In this document: positions 31,399 to 39,685 of the stretch, in pieces
Layout of the letters: each line of letters begins with the position of its first letter
How positions within the stretch are numbered: the stretch's first letter is position 1
DNA from: JAVJUS01 sp040220455
Lineage (GTDB): Bacteria; Pseudomonadota; Alphaproteobacteria; DSM-16000; Inquilinaceae
DNA: 39,685 nt
Assembly (NCBI GenBank): GCA_040220455.1
Contig: JAVJUS010000099.1
Span: 1-39,685, forward strand
Direction: 5' to 3'
Made by a program: the position numbers and the translations under genes
The notes under the pieces: generated by a model
The model's input: the letters and a program-made list of their open reading frames with translations, nothing else
Told to the model about the DNA's origin: nothing
Databases searched by the model: none

Positions 31399-32649
31399 AT
31401 GAGCACTTACCCGTTCACTGTGTCCGGCATCCGCAAGTGGACCAAGGAGCAGGTCCGCACCGCGCCGCCGGGCAAGATGCTCCGCTTGTCCCACCCCCGC
31501 GTGCCGGGCCTGTCGGTCCGGGCCAAGACCCCGAACGGCAACCCCTACTTCGCCGTCGAGTACGTGGCGGCGGGCGGCAGGCGGAAGCTGATGACCCTGG
31601 GCCGCGCCGGCGACGCCGCCGAGGGCGGCGAGATGACGATCGCCGAGGCCGAGGAGAGAGCGGCTCAGATCCGCTACAGCGCCCGGGACGGCGCCGACCC
31701 GGCCGCCGAGCGGAGGGCCCGCCGCGAGGCGCCCACGGTGGCGGACCTCGCCGCGGAGTTCCTGGAGAAGGAGATCGGCCGACTGCGGGAGCGCACGTCG
31801 CCCGAGTACAAGCGCTACATCGCGCAGGAGATCGTGCCCGAGTTCGGCGACCGGCGCGTGGTCGACCTGACCCGCGCGGAGGTGGCCGCGTGGCACAAGC
31901 GGATCAGCGAGAGGGGCGCCCGCCGGAAGGACGGCACGCGGTCGGGCAAGGGGACGCCGGTGAGCGCCAACCGTGCCCTCTCGATCCTGTCGGGCCTGCT
32001 CTCCTACGGCGTCCGCACGGGCGCGGTGCAGGACAACGTCGCGCGAGTCGCCCGGCTCCGGAACAAGGAGAAGGATCGCACGGCCGAGCGGCCGATCGAG
32101 CCCGAGGAGTGGACCCGCATTCGAGACTACCTGCTCGCCCGCGTCGACGACCCCCGCTTCGCCGCGCTGTGGACCATGGCCGCGACCGGCTGCCGGATGG
32201 CCCACGTCGAGTCGATGCCCTGGTCGGAGATCGACCTCGACAAGGCGCTGTGGCGGCTCGCGGGCGACCGGGCCAAGAACGGCGTGGAGCAGAAGATCGG
32301 CCTGGACCCCGTCACGGTCGGCGTGCTGCGGCGCCAGGAGGGACGCGGGGTCGGCACCTACGTCTTCCCGCCCCTGCGCGTCTCCGGAAGGCCCCACATG
32401 GGGCGTCGGGCCACGCAGGACGCCTGGGAGGAGCTCCGGGAGGCCCTCGGGCTGGACGGCCTGCGGATGTACTCGCTCCGCTCGATGACGATCACGCTGC
32501 TCTACGCGGCCGGGGCCAGCTTCGCGGAAGTTCACGAAGCCGCCGGCCACCGGTCGATGGAGGTGACGCAGCGGTACATCAGGAACCTGGAGGCCCTGCA
32601 CGAGACGGTCGCGAAGAAGCGCGCCGCGGCTCTGGGGCTGGGCGACTGA
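31399..32649 (+). CDS. int: Tyrosine-recombinase integrase of the element
   Basis: A 416-residue phage-type integrase. The ATG at 31399 has GGGAG 9 bases upstream. Residues 1-100 form the N-terminal arm-binding and DUF4102-like region, 112-210 the core-binding SAM-like domain (VADLAAEFLEKEI), and 230-400 the catalytic domain. Catalytic residues visible are R266 (TGCRMAHV), K293 (RAKNG), R361 (YSLR, with Tyr358 in place of the usual His), H384 (AAGHRS) and the nucleophile Y393 (QRYI). It integrates the element into tRNA-Arg and is followed by attR. It is complete and looks functional. Confidence 0.93.
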   Translation: MSTYPFTVSGIRKWTKEQVRTAPPGKMLRLSHPRVPGLSVRAKTPNGNPYFAVEYVAAGGRRKLMTLGRAGDAAEGGEMTIAEAEERAAQIRYSARDGADPAAERRARREAPTVADLAAEFLEKEIGRLRERTSPEYKRYIAQEIVPEFGDRRVVDLTRAEVAAWHKRISERGARRKDGTRSGKGTPVSANRALSILSGLLSYGVRTGAVQDNVARVARLRNKEKDRTAERPIEPEEWTRIRDYLLARVDDPRFAALWTMAATGCRMAHVESMPWSEIDLDKALWRLAGDRAKNGVEQKIGLDPVTVGVLRRQEGRGVGTYVFPPLRVSGRPHMGRRATQDAWEELREALGLDGLRMYSLRSMTITLLYAAGASFAEVHEAAGHRSMEVTQRYIRNLEALHETVAKKRAAALGLGD

Positions 32650-33195
32650 CGCGGGGCGTGATGCAGCGCGACTCCCGGTGCGACGCCGACGCGACGCCGG
32701 GGTTTGGTCTGGATTGTCCCGTCAGCGACACGGTCAGAATGCCTCCGGCGTCGCGCAGGCGTCGCGCTCGACTCGGCATTCCGAGTCCGTCCGGGCAAAC
32801 CGACGTCCGCGGTCCGGTCCGAGAAACCCCGCATTTCCGGGGACTTGGCGGACCGTCGGCGGATACGCGCGAACGCCGGAGGACCGGTCCCCACGGCCTA
32901 CGGATCAGGAGGTTGGGAGTTCGAATCTTCCCGGGCGCGCCATCTTCCGTTCGATGATTTCTCACTCATGACCTGATTGACGGCGGCTCCTTCGCGACGA
33001 GGGAGTCGAAATCCGTCGGCCGCGTGAACAAGTCGTCGGCCGCGAGAATGGGACCCGACCAGGGCGCCCGCCGCCGCCCATGCGCCCGACGCATGGCTGC
33101 TGCCGCCCCGCCGCCATGCGGTGGCATGCCGTCCTTCGACGTCTATGCTCGGCGCCGAACGCGACCGGATGCCCGAAGGCGGACCCCGAGCGAGC
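32650..33195. other. Right junction: integrase arm-like repeats, attR and host promoter region
   Basis: No gene is seen in this 546-bp stretch. Three GCGCGACGCC-like copies lie at 32666, 32678 and 32689, and the GGCGTCGCGC doublet is at 32747-32767, all inside the element. attR follows at 32898-32942. Beyond it, in host DNA, GTCGGCCGCG is repeated at 33015-33024 and 33035-33044 (20-bp spacing), about 160 bp before the exporter start. Confidence 0.5.
32898..32942 (+). repeat. Right attachment site (attR) of the integrated element
   Basis: This is an exact 45-base copy of the tRNA-Arg(ACG) 3' region at 16007-16051, lying 249 bp beyond the integrase stop. It marks the right boundary of the element, so the element spans about 16.9 kb. 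Confidence 0.95.
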
Positions 33196-34488
33196 ATGGC
33201 GGAGACGGAGACGACAGCACCGGCGGCCGGCGCGTCGGCGCGGGCCGGGGCGCCCGCGGCCGTGGACCCGGCGATCGCGGGCCCGGCGGGCGTGCCGCGG
33301 TTCGGCGAGTTCGTGGCGATGATGGCGGGGCTGATGGCGCTGACGGCGTTGTCGATCGACATCATGCTGCCCGCCCTGCCGCGCATCGGCGCCGATTTCC
33401 GAGCCATCGGGGAGAACGCGCCCCAGCTCGTCGTCACCGCCTATGTCCTGGGATTCGCCGCCGGGCAGATCGTCTACGGCCCCCTGTCGGACCGGTACGG
33501 GCGCAAGCCGGTGCTGTTCGTCGGCCTGATTCTCTACGCCGCCGCGTCGTTCCTGTGCCTGGTCGCCGGCACCTTCGAGACCCTGCTGGCCGCCCGCGCG
33601 CTCCAGGGCGTGGCCAACGCCGCGCCGCGCGTCATCGCCATCGCCGTCGTGCGCGACGTCTATGGCGGCCGGCGGATGGCCGAGGTCATGTCCTTCGTCA
33701 TGATGGTCTTCATCATCGTGCCGATCCTGGCCCCCACCGTCGGCGGCGGGTTCCTGCTGGTGGGAAGCTGGCACCTGATCTTCGCCTTCCTGGGCGTGGT
33801 CGCGATCGCGATCCTGGCCTGGGTCGGCCTGCGCCTGCCCGAGACCCGGCCGCAGGATCTGCGCGAGCCGCTGTCGCTCGCCTGGCTCGCCGGCGCCTTC
33901 GGCACGACGATCCGCACGCCCCAGACGCTCGGCTACACGCTCGCCACCGGCGGCCTCTTCGGCTGCCTGATGGGATACATCAATTCGTCGGAGCAAATAT
34001 TCACCGACATCTACGGCGTGGGGGGCTGGTTCCCGATCCTGTTCGGCGGCGTCGCGGCGGCGCTGGCGCTCGCGTCCTTCCTCAACAGCCGGCTGGTCAT
34101 GCGGGTGGGCATGCGCCGGCTGTCCCACGGCGCGCTGATCGGCTTCGTCGTCACGGGTCTGGCCCATCTCGCGATACGAGCGGTGTTCGGGCCGCCGCCC
34201 CTGGTCGTCTTCGTCGCGCTGCTGGCGCTCGCCCTGTTCTTCTTCGGCATCGTCATGCCGAACTTCAACGCGCTGGCCATGGAGCCGATGGGCCGGATCG
34301 CCGGCACCGCCTCGTCCTTCGTCGGCGCCATGACCACCGGCCTCGGCGCCACGCTGGGCTGGTATATCGGCCAGCACTACGACGGCACCGCCGCGCCGCT
34401 GGTCGCCGGCTTCGCCGCGTGCGGCACGGCGAGCCTCGCCCTCGCCCTGGCAACCGAACGCGGCCGGCTGTTCCGCGCGACGCGATAA
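33196..34488 (+). CDS. Bcr/CflA-type MFS multidrug transporter
   Basis: A 430-residue inner-membrane transporter. After a 35-residue Ala/Gly-rich N-terminus, LTALSIDIMLPALPRIGADF and QIVYGPLSDRYGRKPVLFVG are the Bcr/CflA landmarks. The protein has about 12 hydrophobic segments, with VMMVFIIVPILAPTVGG as the motif-C-like helix. Substrate is unknown. The start is uncertain: the ATG at 33196 is used because the following sequence is the likely N-terminus, but 33121, 33145 and 33169 are in frame. It is the first host gene past attR. It is a distinct paralogue of the exporter at 4214-5500. Confidence 0.83.
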   Translation: MAETETTAPAAGASARAGAPAAVDPAIAGPAGVPRFGEFVAMMAGLMALTALSIDIMLPALPRIGADFRAIGENAPQLVVTAYVLGFAAGQIVYGPLSDRYGRKPVLFVGLILYAAASFLCLVAGTFETLLAARALQGVANAAPRVIAIAVVRDVYGGRRMAEVMSFVMMVFIIVPILAPTVGGGFLLVGSWHLIFAFLGVVAIAILAWVGLRLPETRPQDLREPLSLAWLAGAFGTTIRTPQTLGYTLATGGLFGCLMGYINSSEQIFTDIYGVGGWFPILFGGVAAALALASFLNSRLVMRVGMRRLSHGALIGFVVTGLAHLAIRAVFGPPPLVVFVALLALALFFFGIVMPNFNALAMEPMGRIAGTASSFVGAMTTGLGATLGWYIGQHYDGTAAPLVAGFAACGTASLALALATERGRLFRATR

Positions 34489-34493
34489 GGCGA

Positions 34494-34517
34494 CGCCGCC
34501 GGGCCCGCGGGGCGGCG
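34494..34517 (+). terminator. Possible terminator hairpin after exporter gene
   Basis: CGCCGCC (34494-34500) can pair with GGCGGCG (34511-34517) around 10 bases, 5 bases after the exporter stop. There is no T-run. The remaining space to the next gene shows nothing else assigned. Confidence 0.35.
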
Positions 34518-34768
34518 GTTCGGCCGATGCGTCGTCATTCTTCGCACCCGCGCCTTGGCCTGCCGGGATGGACCCCCTCGTTTTCGTCCTCGGACATGCA
34601 ATGGACGAAGGCGGCTCGCCTCGAGAACGGCGTCCCTCCCCCGCCGGCGATGTCGACAACCGACTCCCCGGCGGGCAGCCCCCCGGCGGGCGCAACCCTG
34701 GTATCCGGGGCGGCGCCCTGGCCGGGGCGGGCCGGGCGGGTTATCGTCCGACGAAACTAGAGCTACGC

Positions 34769-35734
34769 ATGAGATCCCTTTCCGCGATAGCGGCGGGCAT
34801 CCCGGCGCCGGTCCAGGGCGCGCTGTGGATGACGGGCGCGGCCGTGGCCTTTTCGGGCATGATCGGCCTGCTCCGCCTCGCCACCGACGCCCTGCACCCC
34901 TTCGAGGTCGCGTTCTTCCGCAACGCCTTCGGCCTGCTCTTCATGCTGCCCTGGCTGGCGCGCACCCGCTTCCACGGCCTGGCGACCCGGCGCCAGGGCC
35001 TCTATTTCTGGCGCGCGGCGACCGGACTGGTCGCCATGCTGTCCTGGTTCTACGGCCTGTCCCTGCTGCCGTTGGGCGAGGCCGTGGCGCTCAGCTTCAC
35101 CACGCCGCTCTTCGTCACCCTCGGCGCCGCCCTCTTCCTGGGCGAGATCGTGCGCGCCCGGCGGCTGACCGCCACTGCCGTCGGCTTCGCCGGCGCGCTG
35201 ATCATCATCCGCCCGGGCGTCGAGGCGGTCTCCCCGGCCGCGCTGATCATCCTGATGTCGGCGGTCTTCGCCGCGTGCTCGGCGCTCATGATCAAGGCCC
35301 TGTCGCGGACCGAGGGCGCCAACGCCATCGTCACCTACATGGTGGTCTACCTCACGCCGCTGTCGCTGGTGCCGGCGCTGTTCGTCTGGCAATGGCCGGA
35401 CCCGGCGACGCTGGCCGTGCTGGCCGGCGTCGGCGGCTTCGCCACGCTCGGCCACGTCATGCTGACCCGGGCGATGAAGGCGGCCGACATCTCGGTCGTC
35501 CTACCCTTCGAATACCTGCGCCTGCCCATGGTCGCGCTGATCGGCTTCGTCGCCTTCGGCGAGGTGATCGACGCCTGGACCTGGGTCGGCGCGGTGGTCA
35601 TCACCGCCTCGGCGGTCTACATCGCCCATCGCGAGACCGTCGTCGCCCGCCAGCGCGCGGCGGCCGACGCCGCGACACCGGCCGCCCTGCCGGCCCCGCC
35701 CGCCAGCGCCGGCGCCACGCGGCACAAGTTCTGA
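34769..35734 (+). CDS. EamA-family (DMT) transporter
   Basis: A 321-residue protein with two EamA repeats and about ten hydrophobic segments. The first repeat starts PVQGALWMTGAAVAFSGMIGLLRLATDALHPFEVAFFRNAFGLLFML, and the second includes the ISVVLPFEYLRLPMVALIGFVAFGEVIDAWTWVGA stretch with the conserved G-E element. The ATG at 34769 was chosen since the open frame upstream is a low-quality extension. EamA proteins export small metabolites or drugs; substrate is unknown. It is followed 6 bases later by a second EamA gene, so the two may be paired paralogues. Confidence 0.87.
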   Translation: MRSLSAIAAGIPAPVQGALWMTGAAVAFSGMIGLLRLATDALHPFEVAFFRNAFGLLFMLPWLARTRFHGLATRRQGLYFWRAATGLVAMLSWFYGLSLLPLGEAVALSFTTPLFVTLGAALFLGEIVRARRLTATAVGFAGALIIIRPGVEAVSPAALIILMSAVFAACSALMIKALSRTEGANAIVTYMVVYLTPLSLVPALFVWQWPDPATLAVLAGVGGFATLGHVMLTRAMKAADISVVLPFEYLRLPMVALIGFVAFGEVIDAWTWVGAVVITASAVYIAHRETVVARQRAAADAATPAALPAPPASAGATRHKF

Positions 35735-35740
35735 GGCCCC

Positions 35741-36745
35741 ATGAGCGCGATCCCCGACAGCGAGGAGCCGGGCGCCGCCACGGTCGCGAAGGCCGGCTCC
35801 CGGGCGGGCGGCGCGGCAGGCACGCTGGGCCGGCGCTTCGCGCTCCTGCCAGCCAATCTGCGCGGCGTCGCCTGGGTGCTCGCCGGCTCGCTCGGCTTCT
35901 CGATCATGGCGGTGCTGATCAAGCTGCTGGGCCGCACCCTCGACCCGTTCCAGATCGTCCTGTTCCGCACCGCCGTCGGCCTGATCGTCCTGCTGCCGCT
36001 GGTCGCCCGGGCCGGCGTGGCGAGCCTGCGCACCACCGCCCCGCTGCTGCATGTCGGCCGGGCCATGGCCGGGCTGACGGCGATGTTCTGCGGCTTCTAC
36101 GCCTTCACCCACCTGCCGCTGGCGACCGCGACCGCCGTGTCCTTCGCCAAGCCGCTGTTCATGATCCTGGTCGCCTTCCTGGCGCTGGGCGAGGTCGTGC
36201 GCTGGCGGCGCTGGACCGCCACGGTGGTCGGCTTCGGCGGCGTGCTGATCATGCTGCGGCCCGGCGCCGGCCCCTTCGACCCGGCGATGCTGGTCGCCCT
36301 GATGCAGGCCGCGGCGATCGCCGTCGCCGTCGCCTTCGTCAAGAAGTTCCCGGCCGAGGAGCGCCACCTGACGATCCTGTTCTGGTTCGCCGTGGTCTCG
36401 ACGACGGTCGCGCTCGCCCCCGCCATCGCGGTCTGGCGCTGGCCGGACGCGCAGGGCTGGGCGCTCGGCGTCGGGGTCGGCGTGGTCGGCGTGGCGAGCC
36501 AGGCCTGCATCGTGCGCGGCTACCGCATCGGCGAGGCGACCGCCCTGTCGCCGTTCGACTACTCCCGCCTGATCTTCGCCACGCTGGCGGGGCTGGTGAT
36601 CTTCGCCGAGGTGCCCGACCTCTGGACCTTCGCCGGCGCGGCGGTGATCGTCGGCTCGACCCTCTATATCGCCCGGCGCGAGGCCCGGCTGGCCCGGGCA
36701 CCCGCGCCGCCGCCCCGCCTGCCGCCGCCGGCCGAGGTCGGCTGA
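35741..36745 (+). CDS. EamA-family (DMT) transporter, second copy
   Basis: A 334-residue protein beginning with a 40-residue polar N-terminus, then LRGVAWVLAGSLGFSIMAVLIKLLGRTLDPFQIVLFRTAVGLIVLLPL. The second half contains GEATALSPFDYSRLIFATLAGLVIFAEVPDLWTFAGAAVIVGSTLYIARRE, the standard EamA second repeat. It is similar to its upstream neighbour over both halves, but not close to identical, so this is an old duplication. The gap is 6 bases, so the two form an operon. Heterodimer formation is possible. Confidence 0.87.
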   Translation: MSAIPDSEEPGAATVAKAGSRAGGAAGTLGRRFALLPANLRGVAWVLAGSLGFSIMAVLIKLLGRTLDPFQIVLFRTAVGLIVLLPLVARAGVASLRTTAPLLHVGRAMAGLTAMFCGFYAFTHLPLATATAVSFAKPLFMILVAFLALGEVVRWRRWTATVVGFGGVLIMLRPGAGPFDPAMLVALMQAAAIAVAVAFVKKFPAEERHLTILFWFAVVSTTVALAPAIAVWRWPDAQGWALGVGVGVVGVASQACIVRGYRIGEATALSPFDYSRLIFATLAGLVIFAEVPDLWTFAGAAVIVGSTLYIARREARLARAPAPPPRLPPPAEVG

Positions 36746-36797
36746 CCGGCGGCACCGACCGTTCGAAGCGGCCCCTCGTGCTCGCAACCGCGTGCGC

Positions 36798-37361
36798 TCA
36801 GAACCAGGCGAAGACGGTCACGCCGAGGGCGACGAGGACGCCGATCGTGAGCACCTTGCGCAGCTCCAGGTACCATTCCGGACCCAGGCCGTAGCGCACC
36901 GCGTTGCGGTCGGCGGCGAAGGCGGCGACGAACAGGATCATCATGATCACGAGCTCGACCCAGCCGATGCGCAGGAACTGGAAGACCAGCACGTCGGCCC
37001 AGCCGAACAGGGCGGGCACGACGCTCCACAGGAACTGCCGCGTCGCGCCCTCCAGCCGCGGCTGGCCGTCGCCGCCGTCGTTGATCCGGGTGGAGACCGG
37101 CTGGCGCTGGACCTCCCAGCCGAGATTGGCCATGGCGAGGCCCCACTGCACCGCGCCGATGAAGGAGACGACGACGGCGGCGTAGAGGAGCTGGCTGAAC
37201 ACCAGGAAGCCGGCCCATTGCAGCGCGACCGGACCCGGCCCGGCGCCGTCCGGCCCCTCGCCGCTGACCAGGATCCAGATGGCCAGCGCCTGGAGATAAA
37301 AGGGCAGCAGCCCGGCAAGGCCGAGCCATCGGGCGGCGGGCGGGACGGTGCTCAGGGTCAT
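36798..37361 (-). CDS. DUF3429-like membrane protein
   Basis: A 187-residue protein with about five hydrophobic segments, starting MTLSTVPPAARWLGLAGLLPFYLQALA. Motifs QLLYAAVVVSFIGAVQWGLAM and WSVVPALFGW are characteristic of DUF3429-domain inner-membrane proteins, whose function is unknown. The frame continues upstream to 37958, but the ATG at 37361 fits the family start and avoids overlap with the SDR gene. It lies convergent to the EamA operon. Confidence 0.75.
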   Translation of the reverse strand: MTLSTVPPAARWLGLAGLLPFYLQALAIWILVSGEGPDGAGPGPVALQWAGFLVFSQLLYAAVVVSFIGAVQWGLAMANLGWEVQRQPVSTRINDGGDGQPRLEGATRQFLWSVVPALFGWADVLVFQFLRIGWVELVIMMILFVAAFAADRNAVRYGLGPEWYLELRKVLTIGVLVALGVTVFAWF

Positions 37362-37521
37362 GGGGCGGAAAGTATGGCGCGGGCGCCGGTTCGGCAACGC
37401 CGCGCACGCGGATCGGCCGTGAGGGACGGGTCGCGCGCCGGGCGGCGATCTGCTAGCACCGTCCCGGCAGCGAGGGGGATCGCACGGCATCCGGGGGCCG
37501 GACGGCAGGGAAGCGACGGCG

Positions 37522-38289
37522 ATGAAGCTCGACGGATTGACGGCCGCGGTCACCGGCGGCGGCTCGGGCATGGGCAAGGCGACGGCCGAGGCGCTGGCGG
37601 AGGCCGGCATGCGGGTCCTGGTGCTCGACCGCGACGGCCCGGCCGCCGAGGCGACGGCGGCGGCGATCGACGGCCGGTCGGCGGCGCTCGACGTGACCGA
37701 CGCCTCGGCGGTGGACGCGGCGCTGCAAGAGGTGGTGGAGGACTTCGGGCCGCTGCGCCTGGTGGTCAACTGCGCCGGCATCGCGACGGCCGGGCGGATC
37801 GTCGGGCGCGAGGGGCCGCACGACCTGGACGCCTTCCGCCGGACGATCGAGGTCAACCTGATCGGCACCTTCAACGTCCTGCGCCTGGCCGCCGCGCGGA
37901 TGGCCGGCAACGAGCCCATGCCCGACGCGGACGGCGAGCGCGGGGTGATCGTCAACACCGCCTCGATCGCCGCCTTCGAGGGCCAGGTCGGTCAGGCCGC
38001 CTACGCCGCCTCCAAGGGCGGGGTGGCGGCGCTGACCCTGCCGGCTGCGCGCGAGCTGGCGCGCCACGCCATCCGCGTGGTCACCGTCGCGCCGGGGCTG
38101 ATCGGCACGCCGATGCTGGGCGGCATGGACGACAAGGTGCGCGAGAGCCTGGAGGCCCAGACCGTCTTCCCGCGCCGCCTGGGCCGGCCGGAGGAGTTCG
38201 CCCGCCTGGTGCGGGAAATCGCCGGCAACCCGCTGATCAACGGCGAGACGATCCGCCTGGACGGCGCGGTGCGCCTCGCCGCCAAATGA
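37522..38289 (+). CDS. SDR-family 3-hydroxyacyl-CoA dehydrogenase, HSD10 type
   Basis: A 255-residue short-chain dehydrogenase. TGGGSGMG (11-18) binds NAD(H), D36 (LDRDG) selects NAD over NADP, NCAGIATAGRIVG follows, and the catalytic S148, Y161 and K165 are in NTASIAAFEG and AAYAASKGG. The APGLIGTPMLGG stretch after the active site and the overall pattern fit the type II 3-hydroxyacyl-CoA dehydrogenase (17beta-HSD10-like) group, which acts in fatty acid and branched-chain amino acid breakdown. Exact substrate is inferred. The ATG at 37522 has a weak ribosome-binding site. Confidence 0.85.
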   Translation: MKLDGLTAAVTGGGSGMGKATAEALAEAGMRVLVLDRDGPAAEATAAAIDGRSAALDVTDASAVDAALQEVVEDFGPLRLVVNCAGIATAGRIVGREGPHDLDAFRRTIEVNLIGTFNVLRLAAARMAGNEPMPDADGERGVIVNTASIAAFEGQVGQAAYAASKGGVAALTLPAARELARHAIRVVTVAPGLIGTPMLGGMDDKVRESLEAQTVFPRRLGRPEEFARLVREIAGNPLINGETIRLDGAVRLAAK

Positions 38290-38370
38290 GCGCGCCGGCT
38301 CCCCGACGCGCGCGAGACCAAGGAGAGACGGCGCTGCCGGGCGCCGGCGCGACGCCATGACCGCCAAGCC

Positions 38371-39303
38371 ATGACCATCGTCAACCCCTTCGACCTGCCC
38401 CGGCTCGACCGCAAGGCCGAGCGGCGCACCGAGCCCGGCTGGCTCGACGGCCTGCTGGCCGATCCGGCGACCCGCATCGTTCCGGTCTGGCACGGCCGCA
38501 GCCTGGTCACCGGCCCGCGCGAGGCGCCGCGCGCCTGGATGCCCCGGGCCGGCGACGACTGGTGGCGCGCGGCGGCGGGCGACATGGCGGTGCTGGGCGT
38601 GCTCGACGGCCGGGCCTATCTGGGCGTCGACGTCAGCGCCCTGGAGGACCCGGAAAGCCATCCCGAGCTGGGCGGCCGGGGCGCCTTCGTCGACCTGCGC
38701 GGCATCGGCTCGCTGATGGATCCGGTGGAGGGCGCGCTGCTGGCCCACGCCAAGGCTTTGGCCTGGTTCCATGCCCGCCACCGCTTCTGCGGCGCCTGCG
38801 GCGCGCCGACGACGGCGATCGAGGCCGGCAATGCCCGGATCTGCGGGCGGGAGGCCTGCGCCGTGCAGGTCTTCCCGCGCATGGACCCGGCGGTCATCGT
38901 GCTGGTCCACGACCCGGATCGCGACCGCTGCCTGCTGGCCCGCAGCCCGCGCTTTCCCGAAGGCATGCATTCGGTGCTGGCCGGCTTCGTCGAGGCGGGG
39001 GAAAGCCTGGAGGCGACCATCGCCCGCGAGATCCGCGAGGAGTCGGGCATCGAGGTCACCGACATCGCCTATCACTCGAGCCAGCCCTGGCCCTTTCCGC
39101 AGTCGCTGATGCTGGGATTCTTCGCACGGGCCGCAACGACGGAGATCGCCTTCGACGGCGAGGAGCTGGTCGAGGGCGGCTGGTACGACCGGGCGTTCCT
39201 GGAGAGCCTGGACCGCGACGCCCGCCCCGGCGAGGTCCCCTTCGCCGTCCCACCCCGCCAGTCCATCGCCCGCCGCCTGATCGAGGACTGGCTGGCCGGG
39301 TAG
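38371..39303 (+). CDS. nudC: NAD+ diphosphatase NudC
   Basis: A 310-residue Nudix hydrolase. A zinc ribbon is formed by C140, C143, C158 and C163 (FCGACG and ICGREAC). The Nudix box is at 205-227 with G205, E211, R219-E220, E223-E224 and G226. The NudC-specific motif SQPWPFPQS is at 237-245. NudC splits NAD+ to NMN and AMP and also removes NAD caps from RNA. The ATG at 38371 gives MTIVNPFDL; an ATG 14 bases earlier is out of frame. The gene lies 81 bases after the SDR gene and may be co-transcribed. Confidence 0.93.
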   Translation: MTIVNPFDLPRLDRKAERRTEPGWLDGLLADPATRIVPVWHGRSLVTGPREAPRAWMPRAGDDWWRAAAGDMAVLGVLDGRAYLGVDVSALEDPESHPELGGRGAFVDLRGIGSLMDPVEGALLAHAKALAWFHARHRFCGACGAPTTAIEAGNARICGREACAVQVFPRMDPAVIVLVHDPDRDRCLLARSPRFPEGMHSVLAGFVEAGESLEATIAREIREESGIEVTDIAYHSSQPWPFPQSLMLGFFARAATTEIAFDGEELVEGGWYDRAFLESLDRDARPGEVPFAVPPRQSIARRLIEDWLAG

Positions 39304-39351
39304 GAATCAGGGTCCCGGCATCGGTCTGTCCGCGGACATCGAGAGGGGTCT

Positions 39352-39441
39352 CACCACCAAGGCCACCAAGATCACCAAGACGCGTCAGCGGCGGGGCCCG
39401 GAGGGGGTATTTCCACCACGAAGGCCACGAAGGCACGAAGG
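39352..39441. repeat. Degenerate CCACGAAGG-type intergenic repeats
   Basis: Two clusters of short tandem copies are seen: CACCACCAAGG-type units at 39352-39380 and CCACCACGAAGGCCACGAAG-type units at 39413-39441. They form a 9-mer-like pattern (CACCAAGG / CACGAAGG). Such repeats are widespread in intergenic DNA of many bacteria and have no known function here. The rest of 39304-39612 shows no gene. Confidence 0.5.
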
Positions 39442-39612
39442 GGCCTGGCGCGGTTCGGCGACCGTGCCGCCCGGGGCCGAAAGTTATTTGATTACAGGCG
39501 CCTGACGGCGCCGGGCGATGGGGTAGAAGGCGCGCCGCATCCGCCCTGGTCTGCACCCCTGATTTGAGACAGTGGTAAAAGGACACAGTCGTCACATCAG
39601 GGGAGGCGATGG

Positions 39613-39685
39613 ATGGGACGGCACAGATCGGTGTCGGAGAAGCTTGCGGTGGTGGCTCGAATGGAGTCGGGCGAGACGGGCCGCA
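39613..39685 (+). CDS. Partial transposase-like ORF at window edge
   Basis: Translation from the ATG at 39613 reads MGRHRSVSEKLAVVARMESG, followed by ETGR and the window edge. A basic start then a helix is typical of IS transposase OrfA-type N-termini, such as IS3-like elements. Upstream, a GGGGAGG site is present and an 8-bp inverted pair CCCCTGAT (39556-39563) / ATCAGGGG (39596-39603) brackets a TGAGACAGTGGTAA stretch that might be an IS end. Only about 24 residues are visible, so the family is a guess. Confidence 0.4.
   Translation, partial: MGRHRSVSEKLAVVARMESGETGR

Noticed and set aside
39352..39441. Possible CRISPR-like array
   Set aside because: The units are short, degenerate and tandem, without unique spacers or cas genes nearby.

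Overview
This is a GC-rich chromosomal segment, most likely from an alphaproteobacterium of Rhodospirillales-like type. That is inferred from the composition, a DctPQM-type TRAP transporter, a GyaR-type reductase, paired EamA exporters and an HSD10-type dehydrogenase. No rRNA or other firm taxonomic marker is present.

Host, left part (1-16051). The left edge holds the first four genes of a minus-strand operon for a phage-tail-like contractile particle, probably an extracellular contractile injection system: sheath, tube, gp51-like zinc-ribbon chaperone and one cut-off gene. The sheath has about four tandem copies of a beta module in its middle. Next come a Bcr/CflA exporter, a glyoxylate/hydroxypyruvate reductase, and a TRAP operon. 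In that operon an HD-phosphohydrolase plus YwgA-like gene pair sits between dctP and dctQ. A small hypothetical gene, a metallo-beta-lactamase-fold hydrolase, an FAD-dependent oxidoreductase, a REP-like repeat, an OmpA-like lipoprotein and tRNA-Arg(ACG) complete this part.

Integrated element (about 16007-32942). A perfect 45-bp direct repeat of the tRNA-Arg 3' part bounds a 16.9-kb element with a tyrosine integrase at its right end. It carries a compact SPP1/HK97-like capsid and packaging operon: small-terminase candidate, MuF protein, large terminase, portal, wHTH-like protein, scaffold, major capsid, cement-like protein, connector, neck protein and tail-terminator-like protein. It has no tail tube, tape measure, baseplate, fibre or lysis gene that I can recognise. 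The rest is small regulators, including proteins with two and four tandem helix-turn-helix repeats, a stand-alone PBECR-like RNase, an RX4H (HEPN-like) protein and two small exported proteins. This gene set resembles a capsid-forming phage satellite (cf-PICI type) and is the most notable system here. Its ends and one internal non-coding region carry the same 11-bp-phased GGCGTCGCGC doublet.

Host, right part (32943-39685). A second Bcr/CflA-type exporter, two adjacent EamA exporters, a DUF3429-like membrane protein, an SDR (HSD10 type) and NudC NAD+ diphosphatase are followed by an intergenic repeat and the first codons of a probable transposase cut by the window edge.
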